Shown here in pieces: positions 20,672 through 32,560 of a stretch of 64,000 nucleotides of DNA; within the stretch, counting starts at the first letter, position 1; each line of letters opens with the position of its first letter. The DNA comes from Prostheceraeus crozeri (Eukaryota > Platyhelminthes > Polycladida > Euryleptidae). A program made the position numbers and the translations under genes. The notes under the pieces are model-generated. The model had not been told where the DNA came from. It ran no database searches and was given only the letters and a program-made list of their open reading frames with translations. Location of the stretch: NCBI GenBank assembly GCA_907163375.1, contig CAJQUW010001844.1, positions 186,001-250,000 on the forward strand, written 5' to 3'.

Positions 20672-23202
20672 AAAAAAGTCGAATTTTTCAAATGCGGAGT
20701 TGAGTATGAAGATCAACTCGAGAGGTGCCAAAACTTCGGCTCAACCTTGGAAATGCACTAAAATACATATGGATGATGATTGGAGCTCATGAAACATCAC
20801 TTGTTCTGAATATTTGACATTTTTCTTACAGGCAAAAATCGCAGATTGCCACTTTATTTGGCAAAATTGGACGTTGAAATTTTGTGGTACATCGCATTTT
20901 CTACCAATGTTCATGCTCCTATAACATTTTTTCACCGAAAGTGTCATCAGAAGAAATTCATAAAATAATATATATCGAAGATTATATATATCTCCGATTT
21001 TCAACCAAAAAAATAGGGTTGTCGGGCATACTAGAATAAGCGAGAAATATGGATGAGGGTCGACAAGATCGTCCAATTTTTTTTGAGTTTATGACGTAAT
21101 ATTATGTATCATTAGGCGCAGAAACCGAATATGTAGCTCGTTTTGCAATCTGAGCATGATAAATGGTCCTAATCATGACTTGAAATCGAAAATTTTGCAT
21201 ATAAATCCTGTCTCTGCACCATCAAGATGTAATATTTTTGCATATTTCTCCAAAACAATGGTTCTGTTGTTGAGTTCGGAAGTGCACATCAATAATAGCA
21301 TAGTTTGGGCAGATGTAGCCAGATTTTTTAGCTAGTATGGTGAACTATTCTCCTCTGTACATTGAAAAAACACTAAAAGGAAGGGATACATTAGTTTTTT
21401 TAAAAAAATGGGAGTACGGATGTACTGAAGGGTTGCATTGACCGCAAATCAGTCAAAACATCTGCAACATTGTCTGAAGGATCAATCTTATACAAAAAAG
21501 AGTCATCAGCCGACTGATCTCATTTAGTGGATATTATGTAAAAATTATATATATTTACCGGGGTCTCTGCACCACTTTGCATCAAAATGGTAAAAATTTA
21601 TTTCTGGAAAATTTGTTTCCACATCAGCTTGATCCATGGATTACCACAATTATATTTTTAAGTAATCATGTCAATTATTTTGCTCTTAATTTGACAAACA
21701 GAAAGATAAACAAAATATCCGAGTTTAGTGTGTTGGACAATAAAATCGAGAACATCAATACATGGAGCCCAAAGGCAATATGAAGATAAACTACATTGAT
21801 TTGGGAGTAAATGTGCATATCTATGAAAGCCAATTGTTGCTTCACTTCCTTTCCAACGAAAAAAACGCTCTTTGGAAGCATTGTCAGATTTACACTGCGT
21901 TTGTTTAACTTTTATACATATCTATTACAAAGCCGCTTTGCTTATTTAAATTTTCGCAAATATTTAGCACTATGTGTGCTAAAGTGACAGATCTCTTATA
22001 TGATACCTTTTCCTTGCTGTTGCTCATTCTCTAATCTATCAATGTAAATAGTTGCTGTGTCAAGTTGACAAAGAACTCATGCTTTATCTAAAAAAATACT
22101 GAAATACAGCGTGACTGGTGAGTCAAATCCGATTGTACGCAATTAGGAAAATATGCAAAAAGTCATAACTCAGTATTTCCTGTTACGTTCAGAACATGTC
22201 ATCACGTCATGTTGGATGCCTTTTCCAATGGCAATGTAAACTTCAACTCATTCTGTCATGTAGTCGACCTATTTACTGCTGCAGTATCAAATGAAAGAAT
22301 AGAATTAGAAGACACTAAAATACAATCAGTCACAACCACTTCATGAGATAATGGTGAACAGTCTTGCAAAGTTGGAGGTGAAATGTTCAGTCTCTGGTTG
22401 TGAGAGCAATGAAAGGGTCCAAACATGAATTCCCATGAAGTGTGCCATTATATTCTTTCACAACTATTTGATCGAGAGGCTGAATCAGCAGGGTTGTCGG
22501 TGGACATGGTAGTCCAGCACAATCCCAAGAGGAATTTCCACTGGGATCTTAACCCAACTCCAAGCAAGAATCCTAGCATCAAAAATGTTGTCAATGATGC
22601 TTCTACAGTGATTGTATTGGTTGTCTAAAAACATGGGCCTATAACCCAGCCTACATGCAGGTCTCGGTGTAGACCTACATTCCTACTTCTAGACCTACAT
22701 TTCAGAGAATTGAGAGGTTCCTTTAATTTTGTTCTAAATTTAACTAAGGACATGTGTCGCAGCCCATCATATGGAATAGGAGATACAGTAATATCAATTT
22801 ATACATCAATTATATATGCATGTTCAATTGTTGAATCACACGTGTACACTTGTGCGGTGTTTATTTACCTAACCGTCGAAAGTCCTCTGACACGTCCTCA
22901 CAAGCCATGCATCGTAGCTTTTGTACTCTATTTTATTTTGTAAATGCAAATAGATTAGATTTTTTCTGTTTTGAGATTTGTATGTAAAACAATATTTGAT
23001 ACATACGCTCGTACAATGTTGAACCTTCATGGTAGTGTTGACATCTTCTTTCTGCTATTCACTTTTGGCTATCCATTAAACGGACCAGACACGCAAAAGT
23101 GCTTGCGACTGTGAAACCTTGTCGTTAGATAATTCGTGAGAGAGAACATATTTCCTAAGAACTCTCATGAAAGCAGTTGAATTGAAAACAATTGACTTTT
23201 TC

Positions 23203-23385
23203 AACCCATAGGCCTATACTTCGAAGACTTGTATTTCTTAAGTTATTTCATAATTCGCTGTTGTATTTTTCCTTAAATTCACTGTTCACTTCGCAACCCA
23301 TAGACCTATACTTCGAAGACTTGTATTTCTTAAGTTATTTCATAATTCGCTTTTACATTTTTCCTTAAATTCACTGTTCACTTCG
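23203..23385. repeat. 92-bp tandem duplication
   Basis: The unit begins AACCCATAGGCCTATAC and ends ATTCACTGTTCACTTCG. It starts at 23203 and again at 23295, with a few base differences. Confidence 0.85.
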
Positions 23386-24120
23386 TGTGAGTTTGGTTTG
23401 TCTGCTGTTGCATGTAATTGGCATTGCTGCATGCCACGTGTCTAATAAAATGTAATTACGAGTAAATGTAACTTTGGGTGATAACGGAAAATAGAAGAAA
23501 TTACATGCTTTTAAAGGGAATGTACTTGAAAGGAATACGATGAGCCTTCTAAAATTGCTCATTTGATGATAGGTCTGCATGTTATACTCCCAGATTACAT
23601 TGTAGTGATAATCTTCTCAGCTGCTGTATCAGCGCATTTCGATTTATGAAAAGCTCAAGCTCAAGCGTTTCCTAGTTGCACTCCAGTTCTTTCATATGTT
23701 ACCAAACGTATAGGTTACCTATTCGTTCTCTCAAAGTACACGAATGTTAGCAATATCTCAAATTTGGCCTACTCGAAAGTAATGGAAACACCACTCGTGA
23801 CTCTGACTCTGTCTCGTGATGTGTATGATTGCAAAAGCCTTTCTCTTTACCGATGCCTACAGACGAGGTTTCACATTACATAAAATTAAGATTATCACCA
23901 CTGAATCGAGCCTTTGATCAGCTCTCATTTTTTCGACAACATTTGGCACAATTTCATTCAGCTTACACTTCTACCTGATTTTGCGGTATCTGTTGGATGA
24001 AGCAATGTTTTCTGCGGTCAACAACAGACAACTTTTAAAAATATATTTTGTTGCATTAATGCTGGGGAGTTTTCAAGTTTGGATTTAAAAGAATGCTTGT
24101 CTAATCAGCTCCGAGAATAT

Positions 24121-24682
24121 GTACCGTAATTTCCGGCCTATAAGGCGCACAAGCCGAGTTTTAGGTAATTTCGTATTTTGACAACAGATAAGGCGCGCTT
24201 CGTGGATAAGGGGCACATATGTAGTTACAGATATTATCGTAACCAGTAGGAAATAATGTTTGTTAGAAATACTGGTACTACCGGCAGTTAAGAAAAAGCA
24301 ACAACTTCTTTTAAGTAGACAATTTGATTTAATAGGTCTATCTGAAAAATTACATAAGATTGTGATCGTTGTGATAGCTTGGTCTGAAAAATATTCCAAC
24401 ATTAAATGTTCAGTTAAACAACTGGGCATATAAACAACTAACAAAATCAGTCATGCCAGTATTCTTGACTCACTCAACACAACACTCGGAAAATCCTGAG
24501 AAGTCGGAGTCTTATGTGTCGGAGATAAACAATTGCTGTAGGTGGGAACGTCATTGTTCGCTTCAGTGTCTGAACCTTAAAAATCTATTTTGACCATAGA
24601 CAAGGCGCACTCCGTAGATAAGGCGCACTAGCTGTTTTCGAGTAAAAAAAAAGTCGCGCCTTATAGGCCGGAAATTACAGTA
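24121..24682. mobile_element. MITE, 562 bp, with long terminal inverted repeats
   Basis: The ends GTACCGTAATTTCCGGCCTA and its extension ATAAGGCGC mirror the right end (GCGCCTTATAGGCCGGAAAT, then TACAGTAC) over about 29 bp with one mismatch. Internal GATAAGGCGC repeats occur near both ends. A TA target duplication is possible (gTAcc and agTAcc). No transposase is present, so it is non-autonomous. The GGCCTATAAGGCGC ends are reminiscent of ISL2EU-type ends, but the superfamily is not certain. Confidence 0.75.
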
Positions 24683-27489
24683 CCCATCTTTTCAATGGCA
24701 GGCTTCAAATTTGTAACATTCCCATGCTCAGGCATTGGTTGAGTCATCATTTCCCTCACTTGAGATCAGAAGATTATTAATATCAGATCAGAGGAGGACT
24801 TCTCTCGTCTGCACCAGTTGACAATAAACAAAAACACTTTCTTTGCGCCGTAGGAATGCTGACGCCTGCGTCCGACAAATGGATCAACAGGAGCAGCTCA
24901 TCAATGATGACACGACAGTGAGTGATAAGAGGGTCAACAACATGATATCTCAAAATAACAAAACAGACCATCACTCATTACTTCATTTATTTAAGCAAAC
25001 CACACTGTTTTCTAGACCAAGTGTCTCGGCTGACCAAGTAAATCAATTTAGAAATTAGTTATCAGTTTGCGATTAAATTTGATGAGAATAGTCTATACAA
25101 AACACGCAGGAATTTTTGTGCTGTGCAACGATTTAGGAAACGGTTTGTATAAAAAACCTTAAAGCATCCTTAATAACAATAAATTCTTCATTTACTGAGG
25201 ATGAAATTGGTGGCATGAATCAATCAATAAATCCGCAAAACAAATCATTGATTACAAAAATCTCTGCAGAACTTGTTCGAAGTAGGTACTTGCACATATG
25301 CATAGTTGGCCTACTCGTTCTCGTAATCGAGAACCCTTTTCACTGCCTCCCCAGATATTGTACGGTCTGCATTTGCCGAAATCAACAGAGATTTCAACGG
25401 ATGTTGTACTCGTTACTGATATTGGAGATACACCAGGGCTCATACTAAGTCTGGGCATATGTGCGTCGACGCTAAGGGAAAATTGTTAATTCCAGTTTCA
25501 CTAAAGATTGTCTAAATCCGCGCTGGATCCAGGGATTGATAGAATTCTGTTTGCTACCTCTTTCAGTTGAAGAATTTTGCTAGTTGCTTAGTTTCTTCAG
25601 AATAATGTGGGGTGCGGTCTCTGCTGGGCTTGTCCAAGAGAGTAATGGTCCGGACGGCGACGTTTTTGACAAAACAATTCTGATACGCAAAATCAAATTT
25701 CACGGCTCTACTGACGACTTCAATTAAAATTAGGTTTACGTTCACTCTCACTTAATCTTTATCTAAGAAAAATTTCCAGGAATTTTCGATTCAATCTCAG
25801 GCTTCCATGCCTATTTCTAAATCCGAACGTGATACCAAGAGTTTCTTTATTTTCATTATTCTCCGCTTTTCCGAAAATCATTCTCCATTTCTCATTTTTC
25901 CACCTTATCCTTTATTTCCTCCTTCTTTTTAAATTATCATTCCTTTTGCAAATTTTGCTGAATTTTTTTCATTGTCCCGGTAATTTCACAATTGCATGCA
26001 TTCAGGTCAATAGATCAGAAAGAAATAACGATGTGCGATAATCTGAATCACAAGTTTCAAATGAATGTAAACTTGATTTCGAGGATGTAATGAAAGAGGA
26101 AAACAAAACCACAAATTCATTTAGGCTTATTCATAATAAGGTGTAGACCTGAAGAAAAAATTGGGCCTATAGTGCTCTATAGATGTCATTGCATTATTTT
26201 AGCATCATGCTTCCAAAACATACCTATTAATTATCAATTGAAGCACCTTTCAGTAATAAATAATAAATTCCTTCCATAATGGGCTAATATGAAACATATG
26301 CTCATAGATTTTTCTTAATTTTTGCATGTCATTTTTTTCGTGGACAAGACCTGGTAGTGCTAGCTTATTTAATTTTTGGTGGCCCAATCCCAATGGGAAT
26401 CCCAATACCCAACGGGAAGCCTGTGAATCAGTCATGCTTTATGAAATAAATGTAATGAGTGTGATAGTTAAGTTAGAGCTGAATTGCTAAAGAAAGTTTT
26501 TAATTTTTAGTTTGCAAAAAGGCCGAATAAATAATGCAACTATGGCCTTTATTTAAAATTCAAATGTGTCTTACTCAACTTAGAAGGATGTTTTGTAATT
26601 GCAAGTTAATCAGCGGATTTACAATTCCAGAAAGGTTTCAAATTCATCATTCATCGGCAATCAGTGTATTTGTATCGGAGTATAAAGCTCCACTCCAGTG
26701 CTTCGGGAGTAAGCATACAAACATTGACTACCTGAGCCCTGCTACACTGCATCTGTACGTATAGGAAAAGCAAAGAGGTTTTTAATATTCACGGAGGCAT
26801 TGTCTGTAATAAATGGTGGTATTTTTGTTGTAAATGCAACGGGAGATGCTACCACAAGAGGTGGTGCCGGAACAGGTGCTACCGACGGTTTGCATCAGGC
26901 ATCTGCTTATAACTTCGCAGTGAACACTCCTCCTCGAAAGCGGAGAAAATGTTTCAACGCGGCTATCTGCCGAATGGACGACATTTAAAGATTAACTTTG
27001 TTATTTGTTAAACTCAATATAAAATGTAGATTCCCAAATCATACTTTTGTAAATCAACCGACCTATTTTCTTAGTGAAGACAAGCTTTCAGAAGACAGTA
27101 TTTAAACGTACATTTTTAACAATTCCAATATCATATCTCATTCGAAATGATGTCAGTTTAGAGGTATTTATGTACAACAACATTGAAATCGAAGGGAAAG
27201 CATCACATAATTAAAATTATAATATTGTGCTATTGTGATTAGAATGTTAGAAAAAGTGTCAAGTATTAAAATCCAAAAGTTCCATGCAGATCTTCTTTGA
27301 TTCGGCCTTACAGCAAACTTGTTTTCTTTAGTTTGTAGATAGTTATCATTCCATCGCTCATTTTATAGTTGCTTACAAAAAAGAATATTTGATTTAATTT
27401 GATAATATTGCCATGGTAAATGCTTTCCTGTAGGTAACGTTATCGGAATGCTAAGTAGTTGCGTGAGTCTGAACAGAATTCGTTTACAT
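24683..27489. other. Non-coding stretch
   Basis: Only short open frames of 60-77 codons occur, without recognisable domains. One (about 26800-26988) ends with a basic PPRKRRK cluster and could be a stray terminal exon, but no splice acceptor or promoter supports it. No repeats of note before the minisatellite. Confidence 0.5.
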
Positions 27490-27784
27490 GTGGTGCAGAG
27501 ACAGGACAAAAAGGTGCAGAGACATGGAATACTGGAGCAGAGACAGGCGTTGTTTCAAAAAGAATCCGTTTTGGTGGTGCAGAGACATGATATATGGTGC
27601 AGAGACATGGGGTTTTGGAGCACAGACAGTATGTTGTGGAGCAGAGACAGGGGTGAATGGTGCAGAGACAGGACTTAGATATATGAATTTCTTGAAAATT
27701 GGAGCAGAGACAGGGGATGTGGTGCAGAGACAGGACATGTGAGTGGTGCTGAGACAGGAGATAAATATGTATATATATATATAT
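27490..27784. repeat. Degenerate GGWGCAGAGACAGG array and right inverted end
   Basis: About eleven copies of GGTGCAGAGACAGG or GGAGCAGAGACAGG occur at irregular spacing (about 20-40 bp) from 27490 to 27757. The last, GGTGCTGAGACAGGAG, runs into TAAATATG and an (AT)n run, mirroring 20629-20671. Clustered subterminal motifs in inverted orientation at two ends suggest transposase-binding sites. Confidence 0.6.
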
Positions 27785-27810
27785 TTATCAAATCTCAACA
27801 GATGTAACCA

Positions 27811-27852
27811 CCACGAGACATGTTTCGGCCTGTTGGGCCTCATCAGTCGTGG
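27811..27852 (-). ncRNA. Type I minimal hammerhead ribozyme motif (minus strand)
   Basis: This is the exact reverse complement of the 28057-28098 motif: stem I CCACGA/UCGUGG, core CUGAUGA, stem II GGCC/GGCC, core GAAA, a two-base-pair stem III and cleavage triplet GUC. Placed directly after the tRNA-like SINE head and followed by a T/A-rich tail, it gives the layout head-ribozyme-tail. Confidence 0.8.
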
Positions 27853-27924
27853 GTAGGTTTGAACCAGCGACGTTGGAGCTAGAGGACGTGCAAGCATACC
27901 CTCTAACCACAAGGCCACCGGACC
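27853..27924 (-). repeat. tRNA-derived SINE head
   Basis: On the minus strand an A box (TGGCCTTGTGGTTAGAGG) and a B box (GGTTCAAACC) lie at RNA polymerase III promoter spacing, within a 72-nt tRNA-like segment beginning GGTCCGG. It runs directly into the hammerhead motif at 27852, so a transcript would carry the ribozyme. It lacks CCA-type tRNA context and is not a tRNA gene. Confidence 0.75.
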
Positions 27925-28056
27925 ATCTGTTGAGAGCGTGAATTAGCCAGGAAGGCACTGCTTTAACGCAGGCACGTGGAGGGCGGACTGCTTTCTGCAA
28001 TCACTTAATACCGCATCCGAGATTGAGGCGCTTCACGCAGGCGCTACTCAACCTAC

Positions 28057-28098
28057 CCACGACTGATGAGGCCCAACAGGCCGAAACATGTCTCGTGG
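28057..28098 (+). ncRNA. Type I minimal hammerhead ribozyme motif (plus strand)
   Basis: All conserved core bases are present. Stem I is C57-A62 pairing with T93-G98 (6 bp, perfect). CTGATGA is at 28063-28069. Stem II GGCC pairs with GGCC (28070-28073 with 28079-28082, loop CAACA). GAAA is at 28083-28086. Stem III is A86-T91 and C87-G90 with a 2-nt loop, and GTC ends at 28092 (cleavage after C). The very short stem III is typical of minimal hammerheads of Penelope-like elements and metazoan retrozymes, which cleave best as dimers. Confidence 0.82.
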
Positions 28099-28150
28099 TG
28101 GTTACATCTGTTGAGATTTGATAAATTTATCAATTGCCAGGTTACTTGTC

Positions 28151-28152
<2 letters not shown>

Positions 28153-28210
<58 letters not shown>

Positions 28211-28213
28211 TAT
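28153..28213. repeat. (TA)n microsatellite
   Basis: About 60 bp of nearly pure TA repeat, interrupted at its right end by ACATATATATG. Confidence 0.97.
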
Positions 28214-28526
28214 GTTTATCAAAACATTTTAATCTAAATAAATAAAGTGGAGGAAATTTAAAATGTAATCACATTCACATCAATTCAATCACGCTCTCCC
28301 TGTCGCTGAGGACAAAGCATTTAAGGAGTGAAGCGCTACATGTATTCTTGGAAAAATATATGTACATCACACAACAGTATAATCTCTTTTTTGAAAACCA
28401 AGAAAATTAATTTTGATTATACATATTATACATTTTGTATACATATAGGTATGTTCGATGATATTCAGTAATCAATTCCAACTAACGGTCACTGTAAATA
28501 TGCCCTTTGTGTGCTTATTTTGACAG

Positions 28527-30758
28527 CTTTTGTCAGTGGAATCAGGTCGACCCTTACCAGATGAGCGGAGGGAATCAGTCGCGATTCTACAGAAGATTCA
28601 AGCTTGTCAAGTCGAGATGATAAAAGAAATTGCCCATTTAAAGAAAGACATAAATTCTGTCAACAAGGAAGTCAAAAAGGTAGGGTCTACATTTTTACTG
28701 CAAAAGCGGGTATTTTGAGAAGAAATGTGTTTCCCTTTTATAGATTCAACGGCTAATTGAGGCACCGCAATCTGGTGATCTAACAAAGGTGGAGCCAATT
28801 GTAAGTGTTGAGATTTGGAAAAAGACTGAGTGATGTCCATATATAATTCTCCAAGAGTATTGCCTATTTAAAACTGTGTGTATTTCAATCGCTTGAAATT
28901 TATTTTAAATGGTAATCACTACCATGCCTATACGATTCCGCGAATAAAAATTCGACTTTCCAGATCCACGATTTTACGATCACGGTCAGCTATTTCTTAC
29001 TGTATGTCCGCGATCGGATAGTTACAAGTCTATCTGGTGCTTTATTCAATTGTAGCGTATCATAATGTTTAATGCTCACTCATATTGTTTTACAATTGTT
29101 ATTAGCTGAAGGGGCATGCATTGGATAGCCTTTCAGATAGCGTCATATGGCCTAGATCCATGTGTGCCTTTTTCAACGTGCGTGCAAAAACTGTACATGT
29201 AGATCATGATATTGATTCAACTACATGCACGACACACTTCGTGATAACTTGAGAATGCGTCTTCAACAGTTTTTGTGAAATGAGAGAAGTCCTTGATACA
29301 GATCTTCAAAATGTTTACCGACGAATATCAAGAAGCTCTGTGCGAGAATAAGTCAACCAAATTGAGAAAGTTTAAGAATCGCAATAGAATTTAGGTTTTT
29401 CTACCAACGAGCAGACCTAATTTCAGTACCGGGTACCATTGTTTTGCTATAATTTACAATGATTATTAGACAACTATGGGGTACCGACAATTGTGGAGAA
29501 AAAATAAATAAGCGTTTTTGAACTTAAAAAATATGTGAACAATAAATCATCTTCAAAATTTCGGACATTTTCAATCAAAATCACGGAAACACCAACTTAA
29601 CTTCCGCGATACCCAGCTCTGCTAATTGATATTTTTCTTCACAGATGTACAAAACCCAGAATTTGGCGATGGCGACCAGAAAGCGGCCCAGCTTATTTGG
29701 CATTAACGTTGCCCAAATGGTCGTGGAAAAGAACCAAATAATGAATTTCAGAATTTCACCACAAAAAAAGTTGGTCGGCCACCACTGCCGCCCGAATGTC
29801 AAGAACAAAAGGAAATTATTAAAAGTAAGTTTATCGATGGCTGTTTATATTTCAATACAATTTTTTGAGCTAAAAACACAATAAATCTTTATTGAATTAT
29901 ATCAGGCATAATAAGCAACAGTAGCACTAAGTTAAGACACAAGAAAACTAGTCGCAAATAGTTGCGATAAGTTCTGGGTGTTAAAAGCATGAAGCATAGT
30001 AAAAGTCACTCAGTTCCTGTGGGATCATAAGATGCAGCTGTTAGGAAGCGAATAATGTTACAGATAGGATGCACAAACATATTTAGGGCAGGTGGAAAGT
30101 GTCATAGAATGGACGAACATATTCATAGTCACATATCAACAATTTTTAAGTAATACAGCATATCAATGTACATGAAGATATGATTTGATAAAAAATTGTA
30201 AGGCGAGAGATTTAATGAAAGTCTTATTATCTTTCGCCTGTTGTCTCTGGAAAACACCACGGAAATGAAAATAATGTCACAGTCGATGTTCAATGTGTCA
30301 ATACTATTGCTCGATGAGTTCTGTTTTTTGGATTCAAATTATCAAGGTACATTAATCGATATGCACTGAAAATTATTCAACGTAGTCCTCATAAAGCAAT
30401 TGCAGATAGATTCCATACAGTTTTTCTTTTTGCGCGATTCAACTTTTTTTAGAACTCATTTTTTGCTTCATGTAATGTAATGTTGGATCGATGATAATCA
30501 AATGATTTTCGTATTAAGTTCCTTAACTTTCTGGCGAGTCTGTCTAAGGAGTTCTAGAAACTCCGGAAAGCTCACAGGTACCATAAACTCTTGCTGCTTC
30601 ACGCAAATACATGTGTATAATTATGCGTGGTCCTAATTGGTTAACTTTCGATTACAGAGGTGGTAACTACTCGGTTCCCTGATGGCTGGGAGGAAGCCAA
30701 ATCAGCAATCGATCAATTGGGATTGGATTGGCTCAAGAAGTCGCGGAAGGGCAATTAA
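28527..30758 (+). CDS. Candidate spliced gene, four exons, possibly decayed
   Basis: Four open blocks have good splice borders: 28527-28679 (TTTTGACAG before, GTAGGG after), 28744-28800 (TTTTATAG before, GTAAGTG after), 29645-29824 (TTCTTCACAG before, GTAAGT after) and 30658-30758 (GATTACAG before, TAA end). The first encodes a charged coiled coil (ESVAILQKIQACQVEMIKE). The last encodes a Trp-containing C-terminus (TTRFPDGWEE). Frames of exons 1-2 agree. The frame of exon 3 that fits exon 4 has an internal TAA, so the model is broken, misjoined or missing an exon. No family was recognised and no promoter was found. Confidence 0.35.
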
Positions 30759-31333
30759 GACTATATATGATTAGTGTATATTTGTAGCAGACAATTTAGA
30801 TGCACATTTATGATTTTACACAATCAATTTTCTGTTTTGTTGAACTATATGTCAGGTCGATAATTATACCCTCTGTCTATTCATCTCATCTTTTTATTGC
30901 TGTTTTGAACTGTTGCCAATGAACGCCGACCAAATCGTCGATTTAAATTATCATTGCTAAAATATTATCTATTACTGTATTTAATTAAATGAATCTCTTT
31001 AGCAGCATAGTTATAATAACTTCAGCATCAAATTTTCGACTGTTCAGCCTGAATCAGGGTTGAATAACAAAAACTTGATACCGGTAGCACTGTGGATGCT
31101 AATCAAAAACATTATTCATCATTATCACTATGCAGGGTCAAGTTTAAAATCATTTTTTGCGTATCACTTGAGATTCAGATAGCAATGAACTTATCTATAG
31201 TACTCACTCAGTTGCAAAGTTCCCTCTAACATGTAGAAGTTGAGACGCATTATCATCTGCGGTGATCATGTCACAATGGTGCCGGAACTGGGAGAGAACG
31301 ATTGCTTGAATAGCAAATTAGCAGATACTAGGA
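30759..31333. other. Non-coding stretch
   Basis: AT-rich sequence without credible open frames, splice-bounded blocks or repeats. It would include the 3' UTR if the preceding exon model is real, but I see no AATAAA close to the stop. Confidence 0.5.
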
Positions 31334-31515
31334 ACCTGTTATTTCCTGTCGAGTTCCTGGGTTTCCTATAGTAACCTGCCATATTCCGGCCATTCCTGAC
31401 TTTCTTGTCAGTTTCCTGTTCTTTCCTATCGAGTTCCTGGGTTTCCTATCATCACCTGTCATTTTCCTGACTTTCTGACAAGTTCCTGTTCTTTCTTGCT
31501 AAGATGCTAGTATTT
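31334..31515. repeat. Imperfect pyrimidine-rich tandem repeat
   Basis: TTCCTGTTCTTTCCTATC, GAGTTCCTGGGTTTCCTAT and CCTGACTTTCT recur in about two and a half diverged copies. Confidence 0.7.
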
Positions 31516-31549
31516 GTCAGGAAATGTACTGGGAATCTCAGGATTCGAA

Positions 31550-32560
31550 TCAGTGGGTTAAAAGCTTATGCTGTGGGGCAGCACATTCATTTGGGATCAC
31601 TTTGCAGTTTTGAATTGCTCTTAGTTCGTCCGATGATATTAGAAAGAAGTCTATGACCGTCTTGTTGCCACCGCATTCATAAGTCACTTTCTGTGCATCG
31701 TTCTTCACAAACCAGGCGTTAGCTATTCTGAGGTTGTTTGCCTGGGCTGACTGCATTAGTCTATCTCCCTCTGCGTTTCTACTGCCAAATACGTGACCCC
31801 ATGGGCCTCGCAGTTGCTCCTCTGCGCCCCAACATGACAGTTCATATCAGCACCAATGACAACTTTACATGATACTTCGAATCCCGAAATTGTGTCTTCT
31901 AGCAGGCTCATAAGCTCTTCCTTCTCAATATCTTGGCAGCCTGTTTGGGGAGCGTAGGCACTTATTAAAGCATAGGTCTTCATGTTGCCAGGGTTGTATA
32001 TCTTCATCCACATGAGCCGATCATTCACCCGGTTGACTTCTAATATCTTCGACCAGTGATCTTGTTTTACTGCTATTCCAACTCCATTCTTCTTTGCTGT
32101 CCCACCTGAGTAGAAAAGCTTAAATCCGTGGCTAATTTCTCTCGCTTTATTACCGGTCCACTTTGTTTATTGAATGCACGCAAAATCCACTTTTCGCCTT
32201 TCAAGCACATCAGCTATTTCCATACTTCTACCCGTCATAGATCCGACATTCCATGTCCCAAAACGCCACATGCATGGTGTACCGCGTTCTTTGTTTTTGT
32301 TTTTGACAACTTGCTTCTTTAAACGCAGTCATTGTCTGTTCTGCGGTAGCCCTTGCTCACATGCCACACTGTCTGGGCGATGACAGCGCGCGTCGCTTGC
32401 ATGGGACGCACTAGCCCTTATCGATTCAATGTTAGAGGACCTTTTCATATTTGCTTTGGCTGGGGTTTTTGCTGCCGGATGCCCTTCCTGGCGCAAACCC
32501 TCCTCCTTTCTCGTCCTGGACTTGGGACCAGGCAATGGCGGAGAATTGTTTGGTTTTAAA
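31550..32560 (-). pseudogene. LINE retrotransposon fragment: AP-endonuclease domain
   Basis: On the minus strand, segments read as an endonuclease of non-LTR retrotransposons (often annotated craniofacial development protein 2-like). There is a basic leader (32.33-32.53 kb), GTWNVGS, a CIQ block where the expected catalytic Glu position falls on a stop, TYALISAYAPQ, VVIGADMNCHVG, and VIDFFLIS ahead of a C-terminal His in PQHKLL. A stop and frame changes (near 31.76 kb and 32.15 kb) break it, and no reverse transcriptase follows. It is 5'-region only, so a truncated or rearranged copy. Confidence 0.8.

Larger units (their letters stand above)
20613..24120. other. Non-coding stretch with inverted-motif left end
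   Basis: No credible gene was seen. After an (AT)n run at 20629-20647, the motif CTCCTGTCTCAGCTCCACT follows directly; the related CCTGTCTCTGCACC occurs at about 21206 and GGTCTCTGCACCAC at about 21561. The same motif inverted forms the array at 27.49-27.76 kb. Short open frames here, for example 22425-22628, have no recognisable domains. Confidence 0.5.
27784..28125. repeat. 76-bp perfect inverted repeat flanking a 190-bp loop
   Basis: 27784-27859 and 28050-28125 are exact reverse complements. Each arm contains a complete hammerhead ribozyme motif and the tail GTTACATCTGTTGAGATTTG. Flanking sequence on both sides is (TA)-rich. Confidence 0.95.

Noticed and set aside
26800..26988. Terminal exon with PPRKRRK cluster
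   Set aside because: No convincing splice acceptor, promoter or partner exon; kept only as a remark.
27448..27742. Open frames across the GGTGCAGAGACAGG array
   Set aside because: Repeat-derived, with no start context or domain.
27853..27924. A functional tRNA gene
   Set aside because: A and B boxes are present, but there is no clean cloverleaf or terminator and it is fused to ribozyme sequence; SINE head instead.
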